A DNA stretch of 57,119 bases, taken from assembly GCF_004402405.1 (NCBI RefSeq), contig NZ_SOFE01000010.1, positions 2,684 through 59,802 of the forward strand. The letters run 5' to 3'. Positions 7,964 through 16,802 of this stretch are shown here, piece by piece. Below the pieces are notes generated by a model. That model ran no database searches. It was not told the origin of the DNA and worked only from the letters and a program-made list of their open reading frames with translations. This stretch comes from Cryobacterium levicorallinum (GTDB taxonomy: Bacteria; Actinomycetota; Actinomycetes; Actinomycetales; Microbacteriaceae). A program made the position numbers and the translations under genes. The stretch's first letter is position 1; every line of letters starts with the position of its first letter.

Positions 7964-10162
7964 ATGCCTGCTCCTCAACAAGACCCCGCGACTCCTGCCT
8001 CGATTGGGAAGAACGCGTCGGAGAAGTCCCTCAATCGCATCACGATCGTGGTGCCCGTCTACGGGGACTGGGCGTCTCTGCGCAACTGTATTGCCGCGCT
8101 GATCGAACATGCTCCAGCCGCGGACTACGACGTGCTCATCATCAACGACTGCGGTCCCGACGCCGATCTGATGGAAGCCGGCGTGCTCGGCATGATCTTC
8201 GGGCACCCCAATTTTCGCTATGAACGCAACCCCGTCAATCTCGGCTTCGTGCGCACCTGCAATCGTGCCGCGTTCGAGCTGGACCGCACCAGCAACGACC
8301 TGCTGCTGCTCAATAGCGACACCCGCATCACGGCGGGCGCCCTTGATGAAATGCGTCGGGTGCTCAGCCTCTCCGAACGCCATGCGGTCGTCTGCCCCCG
8401 CAGCAACGATGCGACCATTGCCACAATTCCCTTCTATCAGCGCGACCGATTCGCCGATCGGGATGAGGCGCGCACCGAGCGCGTCTTCGCTGCCATTGCA
8501 CCGAGCCTGCCCCGTTATTACACCACCCCGGTCGCCATCGGATTCTGCTTTCTCATTCGCCGGTCCCTGGTGGCGAACAACGGACTCTTCGATGAAGTTT
8601 TCGGGCTCGGGTACAACGAGGAGAACGATTTCTGCCTGCGTCTGAACGCCCTCGGGTATTCATCGCTCATCGCCAACCACGCCCTGGTCTACCACGTCGG
8701 AAGCACCAGCTTCGGCACAGAACAGCGGGCGACCCTCGAGGCGGAGAACTCAAAGATTCTGCACGCCCGTTACCCGTTCTACCCAGCGGCCGTCACCGAC
8801 TTCATCAACAATGAGTATGCGGTTCTGGATCGTTTTGCGGACATCATCACGCACCCGAACGGCCCGGGCAAGAAGGTCTTGATCGACCTGCATCACCTCT
8901 CGCTGGCCTTCGATGGATCAACGAAGAATGCCCTGAGTTTTCTGCAGTTCGTCGCCGCTGAAGTCGACTCCGCGACCTTCGCGGTGACGGTCGCAGCGCC
9001 GCAGGACGTCATCGACTTCTTCGATCTGCGCTCCTACGGACTGCGCGTGCTCGCCTACGGAGACATCGCTGAGGTTTTCGACGTGGGCATAGCAATTGCC
9101 CCGGTCACCGCCCTCGGGCAGATCACGACTCTTAATCGGTTCTGCGCGAAGTGGGTCGTCTCCTATCTGGATGTCATCGCCCTGCGCTCCTGGGGGCTGC
9201 GGATGCTGGTTCCCTACAAACCAGAGATCGTGAAGGCATCGCTCGCTTATGCTGACCGTGTCGTCGCGATCAGCGACGCCACGCTCGACGACGCCGTTGA
9301 TTTCTTCGATGATTTGGGCACCCTGCGCTCCCGCACGACGGTGCTGCACCAGGGTTCCGGCGTCTCGGTTTCCGTGCCCGACGTCGTCGACTTCTCCCCC
9401 ACCATCACGTCGGCCTGCGCTGCGGTCATTACCGGCGGTGACTACATTCTGGTCGTCGGCAATGCCTTCCCACACAAGCAGGTACGACCGGCGCTTCAGG
9501 CGCTCAGCACCATCAACCTGCCCATCATCGTGCTCGGCGGTCCCGACACCGCTCGGGATTTTCCTCAGATGCACGCGCTGCCAGGGGGCACCCTCACCGA
9601 CGCCGATGTCGCCGCCGTCTACTCGGGGGCCCGGGTCGTCGTCTTCCCCTCGGCGTACGAGGGATTCGGCTTGCCGATTCCCGAGGCCGCACAGTTTCAG
9701 CGCCGAATCGTTGTCTTCGATACGGCGGTCGCTCGCGAGGTCACTGCGGCGCTGGAGCTGAGCGAACAGGTGAGCTTCTTCAGTCTTTTCTCAGAACTCC
9801 CCGACCGGGTTCGCGTGGCCTACGACAGCGACGCTCACACATCGGCAGCAGCGCCCAGCGTGCGCACGCTGGCCGACTACAACCGGGATTTCTGGGGCCA
9901 GGTGCTCGAGACCCTCGACGCCCCGATCGATCAAGCCCACCTGCGCCGGCGTTACGCAGCGATCCGCTCGATCACCGTCGTAAGCGAGGACTTTCTCCAG
10001 CGCACCGCGCACAACCTGCATGAACTCGCCGAGATCAAGGGCAGTCAGAAGTATCGACTCTCCCTGACCATTGCGCGCATTCTCGGGCCTGTCGGCCGCG
10101 TTGTCGGTCGCGGTCGAAATCCAGGTTCAGCCCTGCAGATGCGCGATGTCGACCGCAGCTAG
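7964..10162 (+). CDS. Two-domain glycosyltransferase, GT2 fused to GT4
   Basis: A 732-residue protein. Residues about 25-290 form a GT2 (GT-A) domain: ITIVVPVYGDW at the start, NPVNLGFVRTCNRA, the metal-binding stretch LLLNSDTRI, and the acceptor region GLGYNEENDFCLR. Residues about 300-680 form a GT4 (GT-B) domain: a glycine-poor start VLIDLHHLSLAFDGST, ILVVGNAFPHKQ, and PSAYEGFGLPIPEAAQF with the EGFGLP-x-E signature. Such fusions can add two sugars in succession to a lipid-linked acceptor. It is transcribed alone, divergent from the acyltransferase operon, and is followed by a strong terminator. Confidence 0.88.
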   Translation: MPAPQQDPATPASIGKNASEKSLNRITIVVPVYGDWASLRNCIAALIEHAPAADYDVLIINDCGPDADLMEAGVLGMIFGHPNFRYERNPVNLGFVRTCNRAAFELDRTSNDLLLLNSDTRITAGALDEMRRVLSLSERHAVVCPRSNDATIATIPFYQRDRFADRDEARTERVFAAIAPSLPRYYTTPVAIGFCFLIRRSLVANNGLFDEVFGLGYNEENDFCLRLNALGYSSLIANHALVYHVGSTSFGTEQRATLEAENSKILHARYPFYPAAVTDFINNEYAVLDRFADIITHPNGPGKKVLIDLHHLSLAFDGSTKNALSFLQFVAAEVDSATFAVTVAAPQDVIDFFDLRSYGLRVLAYGDIAEVFDVGIAIAPVTALGQITTLNRFCAKWVVSYLDVIALRSWGLRMLVPYKPEIVKASLAYADRVVAISDATLDDAVDFFDDLGTLRSRTTVLHQGSGVSVSVPDVVDFSPTITSACAAVITGGDYILVVGNAFPHKQVRPALQALSTINLPIIVLGGPDTARDFPQMHALPGGTLTDADVAAVYSGARVVVFPSAYEGFGLPIPEAAQFQRRIVVFDTAVAREVTAALELSEQVSFFSLFSELPDRVRVAYDSDAHTSAAAPSVRTLADYNRDFWGQVLETLDAPIDQAHLRRRYAAIRSITVVSEDFLQRTAHNLHELAEIKGSQKYRLSLTIARILGPVGRVVGRGRNPGSALQMRDVDRS

Positions 10163-10180
10163 CGCGACGCGTTAAAGACA

Positions 10181-10217
10181 GAATGCGGGCTGATTGCATC
10201 AGCCCGCATTCTCGTTT
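10181..10217. terminator. Bidirectional intrinsic terminator between convergent genes
   Basis: A perfect 14-bp stem, GAATGCGGGCTGAT with its complement 10198-10211, has a TGC loop. It is followed by TCGTTT on the plus strand and by TGTCTTT on the minus strand. It sits between the ends of the GT2-GT4 gene (plus) and the secreted repeat protein (minus), so it can serve both. Confidence 0.9.
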
Positions 10218-10248
10218 AGCCACCACCCAGGGTGTCAGCTCAGCGCTG

Positions 10249-12330
10249 CTATGGTGTCGTCACGGTCACGCAGCCGAGGTCAACCGAACTGCTGCCGGTC
10301 GCACTCAGTCCGAACACGCACACGCGGTGCGCACCGGGGGTCAGCGAGATCAGCGAATCGAAACCGTGGTTGGCGCCGAGGCCCGGAAAAGCGTTCCCGA
10401 CGTCGCTCCGCGCGATGTTCGCTGAGAAACCAGCGCTGAACCGACCGTCAACGTAGACGTGCACGTCAGTGGATGCTGCGGTGGTCGGATCGAGTGACCA
10501 GCCGCGCAGCTGCGCGCCGCCGACGGCGCCCTGCACGGAGTCGAGGAAACCGCGAGGCGTCGGTGTTGTGACGTTGACCGACCGGCAACCCAAGGCCGTT
10601 GACCCGGAACCTGAAGCCGTCAATGCGAACGCGCAGACCGAATGGTTTCCCGGGCTGAGGTTGACCGACTGGCTGAAGCCGTGCTGATCGCCCTGGTTGG
10701 GATACACAGCACCGACATCTGTGCGCGTTCCCGATGCGGCGAAACCGGACAGGAACCGGCCGTCGGCATACACGTGAACATCGGTAGACGCGGTCGTCGA
10801 GGTGTCAAACGCCCAACCGACAAGGTTCGCACCGGTGGCAGTCGCCGTGACCGAGTCGAGATTACCCCGTGCGACAGCAGCGGCCTGACCAGCGACCGTC
10901 ACGGTCTTGCAGCCGAGACTCTTTGACTGCGGACCTGAGACGTTGAGGGCGTAGGCGCACACCGAATGCCTACCGGCATTCAAGGCGATGCTCGATGTGA
11001 AACCGTGCCGAGCGCCCAGGGCGGGATACATGCTCCCGACGTCGGAACGAACCTGGTTGGCAGCGAAGCCGGCGGAGAAAGCACCATCGACGTAGACGTG
11101 CACACTGCTCGATGCCGCCGTTGTGGGGTCAAGCGCCCAGCCGCGCACCGACACTCCGGTCGACGTCGCCGTCGCGGCGTCGAACCATCCGAGCGGGGCG
11201 GTCGAGGGCACCGTGACGGTTTTGCAGCCCAGAGCCGTGTTGCTGCCGGCGCCATTATTGATGGCATGGAGGCAGATCTGCCGAGAACCTGGGCTCATGG
11301 CGAAGGTCTGGTTGAATCCGGTCAGCAGGCCCTGTGACGGGTAGAGCGCCTTGACATCTGACCTGGCGCCGTTGGCGATCCAGCCGCCAACCATTGTCGA
11401 TCCGCTGTAAGCGTGGATGGCGATCGAGTTTTGGGTGTCATAGTCGAAGGCCCAGCCGCGAACGGTCACCCTCCCGGCGGTAGCGCTGATGGCGTCGAAG
11501 TTGCCCACCGGAGCCGCACTCGCCTGTGGGGAACCGAACCAGTTGTTGTAGTGCACCCAGAAATTGCGGTTGCCGTACGAGGAACATGTGTCACCGGTGC
11601 CGCCAAGGTTGTTGAGCGCCGCTGCATTTGGCTGGTAGGGCGTGTAGTAATAGAGCGCTGCTGTCGCGCGGTTCTCGATGAGAACGTTGGACGAAGCACA
11701 GGCCCCGTTCGGGTGATAAGGACGAGCACTCAGCTGTCCAACCTGGATAGAAGTGTGTGATCCTTCCGGGTTCCCGTACCACGCGAGCTGACGTGCCGCA
11801 CCCAAGACCTGCATGAAGAATCCATAGTAATAGGGGTTGCAACTAGCGGTGTCTGGGCATTCATATCCCATAGCCTTCCGAAGTATTGCTTGGCTCGGGG
11901 ACTGACGAGTCACAAGGGTTTGTTCCTTTTGCAGAGTGACGAGAATCACTTTGGCACTGATCGAGCACGCTTGTTGCACCTTATAAATGATCCGCGCTGC
12001 AGATTCGTTGGCGCCACCGACATACGTCGCACAGGTCCCGAAGGACAATGTTGTCGTCGCGGTATCCATCCTGACGAGGTTCAGGCAGGGTGAAGTGGAA
12101 CACTTGGCGTCCAAGAAGGACTGGACTTCGGCCTCCGACATTACGTCTCGGGCATAGAAATTCGCATCACTGATGATGTTTCCGGCGCGAAACTCCGAAC
12201 CGGAGAGGGCCTGAGACGGGGCCGGAGCGGCCACGACCAAGAAGGAAGAAACCAATGCGACAGCCACCGCCCAGATAACGAAGGGTCTGGAGCGGGATTT
12301 CTTAGACGAGAGAGGGATGTTTTTTAGCAT
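10249..12330 (-). CDS. Secreted protein: lysozyme-like N-terminal domain plus four ~100-residue repeats
   Basis: A 693-residue exported protein. Residues 1-42 are a long signal peptide (basic start, hydrophobic VIWAVAVALVSSFLVVAA, Ala-x-Ala-like end). Residues about 45-275 form a domain with KVILVTLQKEQTLVT, GYECPDT and YYGFFMQVLGAARQLA. The Glu in LQKEQ sits where transglycosylase/lysozyme-like folds place the catalytic Glu, but this is inference. Four repeats follow, each beginning near G-x-(F/L)D and containing V(R)GWAxD, a VHVY(V/A)DG strand, RSDV and GF, and ending (L/V)GC-x-(T/S)V. Each ends in cysteines that could form a disulphide. I do not recognise a characterised family. AAAGG upstream supports the start. 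It follows the ABC exporter, so it may act on or bind the exported glycan or peptidoglycan. Confidence 0.8.
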   Translation of the reverse strand: MLKNIPLSSKKSRSRPFVIWAVAVALVSSFLVVAAPAPSQALSGSEFRAGNIISDANFYARDVMSEAEVQSFLDAKCSTSPCLNLVRMDTATTTLSFGTCATYVGGANESAARIIYKVQQACSISAKVILVTLQKEQTLVTRQSPSQAILRKAMGYECPDTASCNPYYYGFFMQVLGAARQLAWYGNPEGSHTSIQVGQLSARPYHPNGACASSNVLIENRATAALYYYTPYQPNAAALNNLGGTGDTCSSYGNRNFWVHYNNWFGSPQASAAPVGNFDAISATAGRVTVRGWAFDYDTQNSIAIHAYSGSTMVGGWIANGARSDVKALYPSQGLLTGFNQTFAMSPGSRQICLHAINNGAGSNTALGCKTVTVPSTAPLGWFDAATATSTGVSVRGWALDPTTAASSSVHVYVDGAFSAGFAANQVRSDVGSMYPALGARHGFTSSIALNAGRHSVCAYALNVSGPQSKSLGCKTVTVAGQAAAVARGNLDSVTATATGANLVGWAFDTSTTASTDVHVYADGRFLSGFAASGTRTDVGAVYPNQGDQHGFSQSVNLSPGNHSVCAFALTASGSGSTALGCRSVNVTTPTPRGFLDSVQGAVGGAQLRGWSLDPTTAASTDVHVYVDGRFSAGFSANIARSDVGNAFPGLGANHGFDSLISLTPGAHRVCVFGLSATGSSSVDLGCVTVTTP

Positions 12331-12388
12331 ATGGAACCTTTAAATTCAATGGTATACGTGAGCACGCATGAGTGCAACGGATCGTGTT

Positions 12389-13120
12389 CTACTGTGCGGC
12401 ACCGCGATACGAAGCCACTACCTCGTCGGGATTCCCGACCGTTTGCAGCTCCCCATGGCTCAACCAAGCGAGCCTGTCGCACATCGTCATCATTGTGCCC
12501 AGCGCGTGACTGACGATAATGACAGTCTTACCTTCTCGTCGGAATTCCACAAACTTATCGGCACACTTCTGTTGAAAAGTTTCGTCGCCGACGGCCAGCA
12601 CCTCGTCGACGAGCAGGATATCGGGATCGACATGGATCGCCACCGAAAACCCGAGCCGCACATACATTCCTGAGGAATAGTTCTTGACCGGCTGATCGAT
12701 GAATTCACTCACACCGGAGAAATCAACGATGGAGTCGAATTTCTTGACGATCTCCTGCTTAGCCATTCCCAGAATGGAACCGTTGAGAAAAATATTCTCG
12801 CGCCCCGAAAGCTCGGGGTGGAATCCGGAACCGACCTCGAGCAGGGCTGCGACGCGCCCTTGCATGGCGATACTGCCCTTGTCGGGGTAGAGAATCTGTG
12901 CCATGCATTTGAGCAGGGTGGACTTTCCCGATCCGTTGTCCCCGACCAACCCGAATGTTTCACCCTTGTTGATATCGAAGGAGATGTCATTCAGCGCCCA
13001 AAAATCTTCGTGCACTGATTTACGACCGCGCATAATCGCCGACTTCAACGACTGGTTGCGTTCCTTGTATAGACGGAACTTCTTCGAGACGTTGTCTATG
13101 TGCACTGCTACTTCGGTCAC
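12389..13120 (-). CDS. Polysaccharide ABC exporter ATP-binding subunit (Wzt/TagH type)
   Basis: A 243-residue ATPase that powers export of a lipid-linked glycan through the neighbouring permease. It has Walker A GDNGSGKST, signature YSSGMYVRLGF, Walker B ILLVDEVLAVGDE and the switch histidine in VSHA. The preceding KSVHEDFWALNDISFDI is typical of the TagH/Wzt subfamily. The protein stops right after the nucleotide-binding domain, so it lacks the C-terminal carbohydrate-binding domain that O9a-type Wzt uses to recognise the finished polymer. The GTG start overlaps the permease stop in a GTGA arrangement. Confidence 0.93.
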   Translation of the reverse strand: MTEVAVHIDNVSKKFRLYKERNQSLKSAIMRGRKSVHEDFWALNDISFDINKGETFGLVGDNGSGKSTLLKCMAQILYPDKGSIAMQGRVAALLEVGSGFHPELSGRENIFLNGSILGMAKQEIVKKFDSIVDFSGVSEFIDQPVKNYSSGMYVRLGFSVAIHVDPDILLVDEVLAVGDETFQQKCADKFVEFRREGKTVIIVSHALGTMMTMCDRLAWLSHGELQTVGNPDEVVASYRGAAQ

Positions 13121-13953
13121 AGGATTTCAGCTAGCTTTCTCTCATTGCGGCGAAAAACCACCCAGCCCAAGGCGAAAACAATCGCCGAGATGAGCACGCA
13201 CGCGACCGTGTCGCCCAGAGCGGGCCACGCGTTGTCGTACAGCAGGCTGCGGAAAGCGCTGAGGAAGCGCTCCATCGGGTTGAGCCGATACAGGTCCACC
13301 AAAGTGAACCAGCCGAACAGGCTCCCGAAACGATCGGACTGCGCCTGAACCAGCGATATGGGGTAGATGACCGGCGTCAGGTACATGCCAAGTTGAAGAA
13401 TGATCCCGACGAAGTACTGGGTGTCCCGAAAATGAACGTTCGCGATGGACAGCATGAGCGCAATACCCACGGCAAACACGGCGAGCAGGGACATGAAGAA
13501 AACGATGACGGGAAGCCAGAGGATGACACCGTAGGCACCGGCGATCACCAGGGCGACGATCAGCACCAGCATCTCGATTCCCCAGTTGACCGCGAGGGAA
13601 GCCGCGCTGGAGAAAATGAGAACGTTGCGGGGAAAATAGACCTTCTTGATCAGGCCTTCATTGGCCAGCAGCACGCCCATGCCCTGTTGCACGACGTTCG
13701 AGAAGAAGATCCATGGCAGCAAACCGCACAACAGCCAGAGCGGGAAAGCATCGAGCCCGCTCGGAGAACCGACGGGCGGTGCAATGCGAAAAATGAAGGC
13801 GAACACAAACGTGTACACAAGCATGAGCGCCAGGGGGTTTGCCAAAGACCAGAGCTGCCCAAGCACCGTACGCTTGTATTTTCCCTTGAGCTCCCTCTGC
13901 GTGAGGTTGATGAACAGCTCACGTGACCGCTTGAACTCACTTGATACAGCCAC
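13117..13953 (-). CDS. Polysaccharide ABC exporter permease (Wzm/TagG type)
   Basis: A 278-residue ABC-2 type permease with about six membrane helices. The N-terminal cytoplasmic piece RELKGKYKRTVLGQLWSLANP is the typical amphipathic entry helix of polysaccharide/teichoic-acid exporters. The C-terminal half has NVHFRDTQYFVGIILQLGMY, another family hallmark. The open frame extends to 14247, but that part overlaps the divergent glycosyltransferase. A GTG at 13953 with AGGA seven bases upstream gives the usual family length and is preferred. It is followed by the ATPase with a 4-bp overlap. Together the two proteins make the exporter of this locus. Confidence 0.9.
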   Translation of the reverse strand: MAVSSEFKRSRELFINLTQRELKGKYKRTVLGQLWSLANPLALMLVYTFVFAFIFRIAPPVGSPSGLDAFPLWLLCGLLPWIFFSNVVQQGMGVLLANEGLIKKVYFPRNVLIFSSAASLAVNWGIEMLVLIVALVIAGAYGVILWLPVIVFFMSLLAVFAVGIALMLSIANVHFRDTQYFVGIILQLGMYLTPVIYPISLVQAQSDRFGSLFGWFTLVDLYRLNPMERFLSAFRSLLYDNAWPALGDTVACVLISAIVFALGWVVFRRNERKLAEIL

Positions 13954-14061
13954 AGAACCATCCTGAACGAGGTTTGCCCCGCCGAGCCGAGGATCAACTA
14001 AGGATACATTGCCCGGCGATTCTCGCTGGTCCGGCTGGCAGAGCTGCTGCCGACCGTCTCG

Positions 14062-14067
14062 TATGAT
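14062..14067 (+). promoter_or_regulatory. Candidate -10 element TATGAT for the GT2 gene
   Basis: TATGAT ends seven bases before the ATG at 14075 and no Shine-Dalgarno sequence is present, which suggests a leaderless transcript. No convincing -35 box was found at 16-18 bp. Confidence 0.4.
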
Positions 14068-14074
14068 TGTGTGA

Positions 14075-14944
14075 ATGCACGGTAAACCACTTTCACCGGC
14101 AGTGTGCACTGCCGTTGTGACCGTCACGTACAATTCCAGCGCCGCCCTCGGCGATTTTCTGGAATCAGTGAAGGCCAGCGAGTCGTCTCCGCCTCCGGTG
14201 ACCGTCGCCGACAATCTCTCGGCCGACGTCGACGAGACCCGAAGCATCGCGAGCTCCTTCGGTGCGATCGTGCTGTCGCTGGGCAGAAACCTGGGTTACG
14301 GCGGAGCCATCAACGCCGCCGTTCGCTCCGTTCCGCTCTCTTATGACTTCGTTCTGGTCTCCAATCCGGACGTTCTCGTGCACCCCGGCGCCATCAGTGC
14401 GCTGCAGGACGTGCTGCGTGCCAATCCCGGCGCGGCGGCGGTCGGGCCGCGGATCCTCAACTCCGACGGATCGACGTATCCCTCCGCCCGTCGCATCCCA
14501 TCTTTGCGAACCGGCGTCGGGCACGCGCTGTTCTCGCGTATCTGGCCGTCGAACCCCTGGACCCGTTCATACCGCGCCGAGAATGAAACCGGAACCGGTG
14601 TGCGCCCCGTCGGTTGGCTCTCGGGAGCGTGTCTACTCATCCGTCGCTCTGCCTTCGACGAGATCGGCGGTTTCGATCAGGCGTTCTTCATGTATTTCGA
14701 AGATGTCGATCTCGGATACCGCCTGGGCCGGGCCGGTTGGCTGAATCTGTACGTGCCGGCCTCCGTGGTGACCCATACCGGCGCCCACTCCACGAGCACA
14801 GACGCCCTCCGTATGATCGCGGCGCATCACGAGAGCGCCTACCTCTTTCTCTCCCGGAAGTACCGGTCCTGGTACCTCGCGCCGGTGCGATGGGCATTGC
14901 GCGGCAGCCTGTCCGTGCGCTCCTGGTGGGCAACCCGCCGATAG
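14075..14944 (+). CDS. GT2 glycosyltransferase, WbbL/rhamnosyltransferase-like
   Basis: A 289-residue GT-A enzyme. AVVTVTYNSSAALGDFLES opens the nucleotide-binding fold, VSNPDVLVHPGAI contains the DxD-like metal site, and VGWLSGACLLIRRSAFDEIG and FFMYFEDVDLGYRL form the acceptor region with the catalytic base (EDVD). This pattern is that of actinobacterial WbbL, which transfers rhamnose from dTDP-rhamnose to GlcNAc-diphosphoryl-polyprenol. The nearby rmlABCD genes fit that donor, but other sugars are possible. It is divergent from the ABC exporter and ends just before a convergent GT-C gene. Confidence 0.82.
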   Translation: MHGKPLSPAVCTAVVTVTYNSSAALGDFLESVKASESSPPPVTVADNLSADVDETRSIASSFGAIVLSLGRNLGYGGAINAAVRSVPLSYDFVLVSNPDVLVHPGAISALQDVLRANPGAAAVGPRILNSDGSTYPSARRIPSLRTGVGHALFSRIWPSNPWTRSYRAENETGTGVRPVGWLSGACLLIRRSAFDEIGGFDQAFFMYFEDVDLGYRLGRAGWLNLYVPASVVTHTGAHSTSTDALRMIAAHHESAYLFLSRKYRSWYLAPVRWALRGSLSVRSWWATRR

Positions 14945-14965
14945 CGGTCGCTCGCTGCACGGCGC

Positions 14966-14991
14966 GCTACGAGCTACGAGCTACGAGCTAC
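14966..14991. repeat. 7-bp tandem repeat (GAGCTAC)n between convergent genes
   Basis: Three full GAGCTAC units follow a partial GCTAC copy. The array covers the stop codon (14981-14983) and last codons of the minus-strand GT-C gene. A unit gain or loss shifts frame only in the last residues of that protein. Confidence 0.85.
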
Positions 14992-16492
14992 GGCTGAGCA
15001 AGACCAGGCTGGTCGCGGCACCCGGATACTCTTCCAGCACCGAGAATCCCAGGGCCCGCAGCATCGTCTCGTCGGTTGAGCCTGCCCACAGGTAGCCCGA
15101 CGGGTTGACCATCCAGACCCGATCTGAATCTCCGAGCCGCTCTGCAGCGGTGTCAAACGGCACGAGCTCGTCAAAGAAGTTGGCCCGGGTCGTGTACGAG
15201 GTGGCGAGGGCGATGTCTTTCAAACCACCGACCGCGTCGGGGTATGCAAACAGCATTGACCGCGCGTAGGGATAGACGGCCGTTTCGGCGCGCGAGAAGA
15301 ACACGGCGTCGCCGGGCTGAGCGTGAGCGCCCAGAACCATGCTCGTGCTCCGCCAGTCGGTGCCCTTGGAAAACGGCTCACGCTGGGCCAGATACAACGG
15401 CGTCGATAGGACGAGGATGGCGACCAACCCGGCAGCGATCACGAACCTGGAGCGGATGCTGGCGAGGGCCACAGCGGAAAGGAGCGCCACAGCGGGAAGG
15501 CTGAAGGCCACATAGCGACCGACGTAGAGCGGGGAGACCACCAGCGAGCCGAGCACCAACGCTGCGGTCGGCAGGACCAGCCACGGCAGTGCGATGAGTG
15601 CGAGGCCCGCAGCAGCGGGATCAGTGCGCCGTCGCACAATGACGACGACGACGGCGGCGCCGATCAGGGCCCAGAAGATTCCGGCGATCCAGACGTCGCT
15701 GTCGAACCATTGGTCGGCCAGCACATCGAAAACCGTCTGGCGGCTGATCGGGCTGATCCAACTCACCTGGCCACGTTGAAGCACCGCCAACCGAAATACC
15801 GGGATCGTGCACACCAGGATGCCCAGAGAACTCAGCCCGAACAACCACCACGACCGGCGCCAGCCCCGCAGCGCCAGGACCGTGATCGCATGAGCGACGA
15901 TCAGGAGCGCGATATAGATGAAGACCGTGACGGAGATGATGCCGAGGATCGCGTAGGCGATCCACCACCAGCTCGATGATCTGACGGCGAGCACGAGCAC
16001 GATCGTGAGCCAAACAGCCAGCATGACCGTCAGTCCATACGATCTGGCTTCGGTTGCCACCCACTGGGTTTGCGGAATGAGCGCCAACAGAATCCCTGCC
16101 AGAATTCCTACCCTGCGGCTGACCAGCATCGTCCCCAGAACAACGATACCAAACACGGCCAGGGCCACTGCTATCGCGCTGGGCAGACGAAAACTCCAGT
16201 CATGAACCCCAACGAGGGCGAACCAGTAGTGCATCAGGAAGTAGTACAGGCCGTGCACGGCGTCCAGGGTGTGCGTGACCAGCGTGAACATCTCAGGAAT
16301 CGGACGGGTGGCACCGGACAGGGTCGCCTGCTCATCGGTCCAGACTGACGGGACCCACGATCCGCTGAAGCTGATCACACCGGTTGACAGGCCGAGACCG
16401 GACGCCAGCGTCCACGTTGTCCCGGTCACCTGCCCGGGTTGTGTGTCGGCGGTGGCCGCCTCAGAGATCGACCCATCATTAATCATTGTCAT
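14981..16492 (-). CDS. GT-C family membrane glycosyltransferase (polyprenol-phosphate-mannose dependent type)
   Basis: A 503-residue polytopic protein with about eleven to twelve helices. The first extracytoplasmic loop has VWTDEQATLSGATRP, where the D-E pair fits the catalytic acid position of GT39/GT-C enzymes, and HGLYYFLMHYWFALVG follows as in that family. A soluble extracytoplasmic region of about 110 residues closes the protein. Such enzymes move mannose or another sugar from a polyprenyl-phosphate donor onto an exported acceptor. The polyprenol-phosphate mannose synthase gene directly upstream on the other strand could provide the donor. The C-terminus runs into the 7-bp tandem repeat. 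Confidence 0.83.
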   Translation of the reverse strand: MTMINDGSISEAATADTQPGQVTGTTWTLASGLGLSTGVISFSGSWVPSVWTDEQATLSGATRPIPEMFTLVTHTLDAVHGLYYFLMHYWFALVGVHDWSFRLPSAIAVALAVFGIVVLGTMLVSRRVGILAGILLALIPQTQWVATEARSYGLTVMLAVWLTIVLVLAVRSSSWWWIAYAILGIISVTVFIYIALLIVAHAITVLALRGWRRSWWLFGLSSLGILVCTIPVFRLAVLQRGQVSWISPISRQTVFDVLADQWFDSDVWIAGIFWALIGAAVVVVIVRRRTDPAAAGLALIALPWLVLPTAALVLGSLVVSPLYVGRYVAFSLPAVALLSAVALASIRSRFVIAAGLVAILVLSTPLYLAQREPFSKGTDWRSTSMVLGAHAQPGDAVFFSRAETAVYPYARSMLFAYPDAVGGLKDIALATSYTTRANFFDELVPFDTAAERLGDSDRVWMVNPSGYLWAGSTDETMLRALGFSVLEEYPGAATSLVLLSRSS

Positions 16493-16802
16493 ACTTCACA
16501 GGCCGCCCTGCGCCTCTCAATAGTGCCGACGCTGGTGAACTCCTCGGAGTTTCGTTTCGCTCGCATGTAACGACGGGATGTTCCCCAAGCTAGCATTTTT
16601 CTCCCGAATTTCTGGGCCGTCGAACCCCGGCCGGTGATTCATAGACGTAGATTCACGCTTCCCGGGCCCGACGAGGGGCGATGACCGAATCTCACTCCAG
16701 CCACTTCGGTAGTGTTTGACGAGGATCAGGTGAAGGGACGCCGAAGCGTCTACTCATGGACCCACGCAATTCTCCAGTCTCAAGAAGTAACCGAAAGAAC
16801 CC
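16493..16802. other. Divergent intergenic region, no gene
   Basis: About 310 bp separate the divergent GT-C and mannose synthase genes and should hold both promoters. I could not assign a clear -35/-10 pair. The minus-strand frame at 16692-17063 overlaps the synthase and has no protein-like features. Confidence 0.5.

Noticed and set aside
13954..14247. Longer N-terminus for the ABC permease
   Set aside because: It overlaps the divergent glycosyltransferase gene; GTG 13953 has a ribosome binding site and gives the family length.
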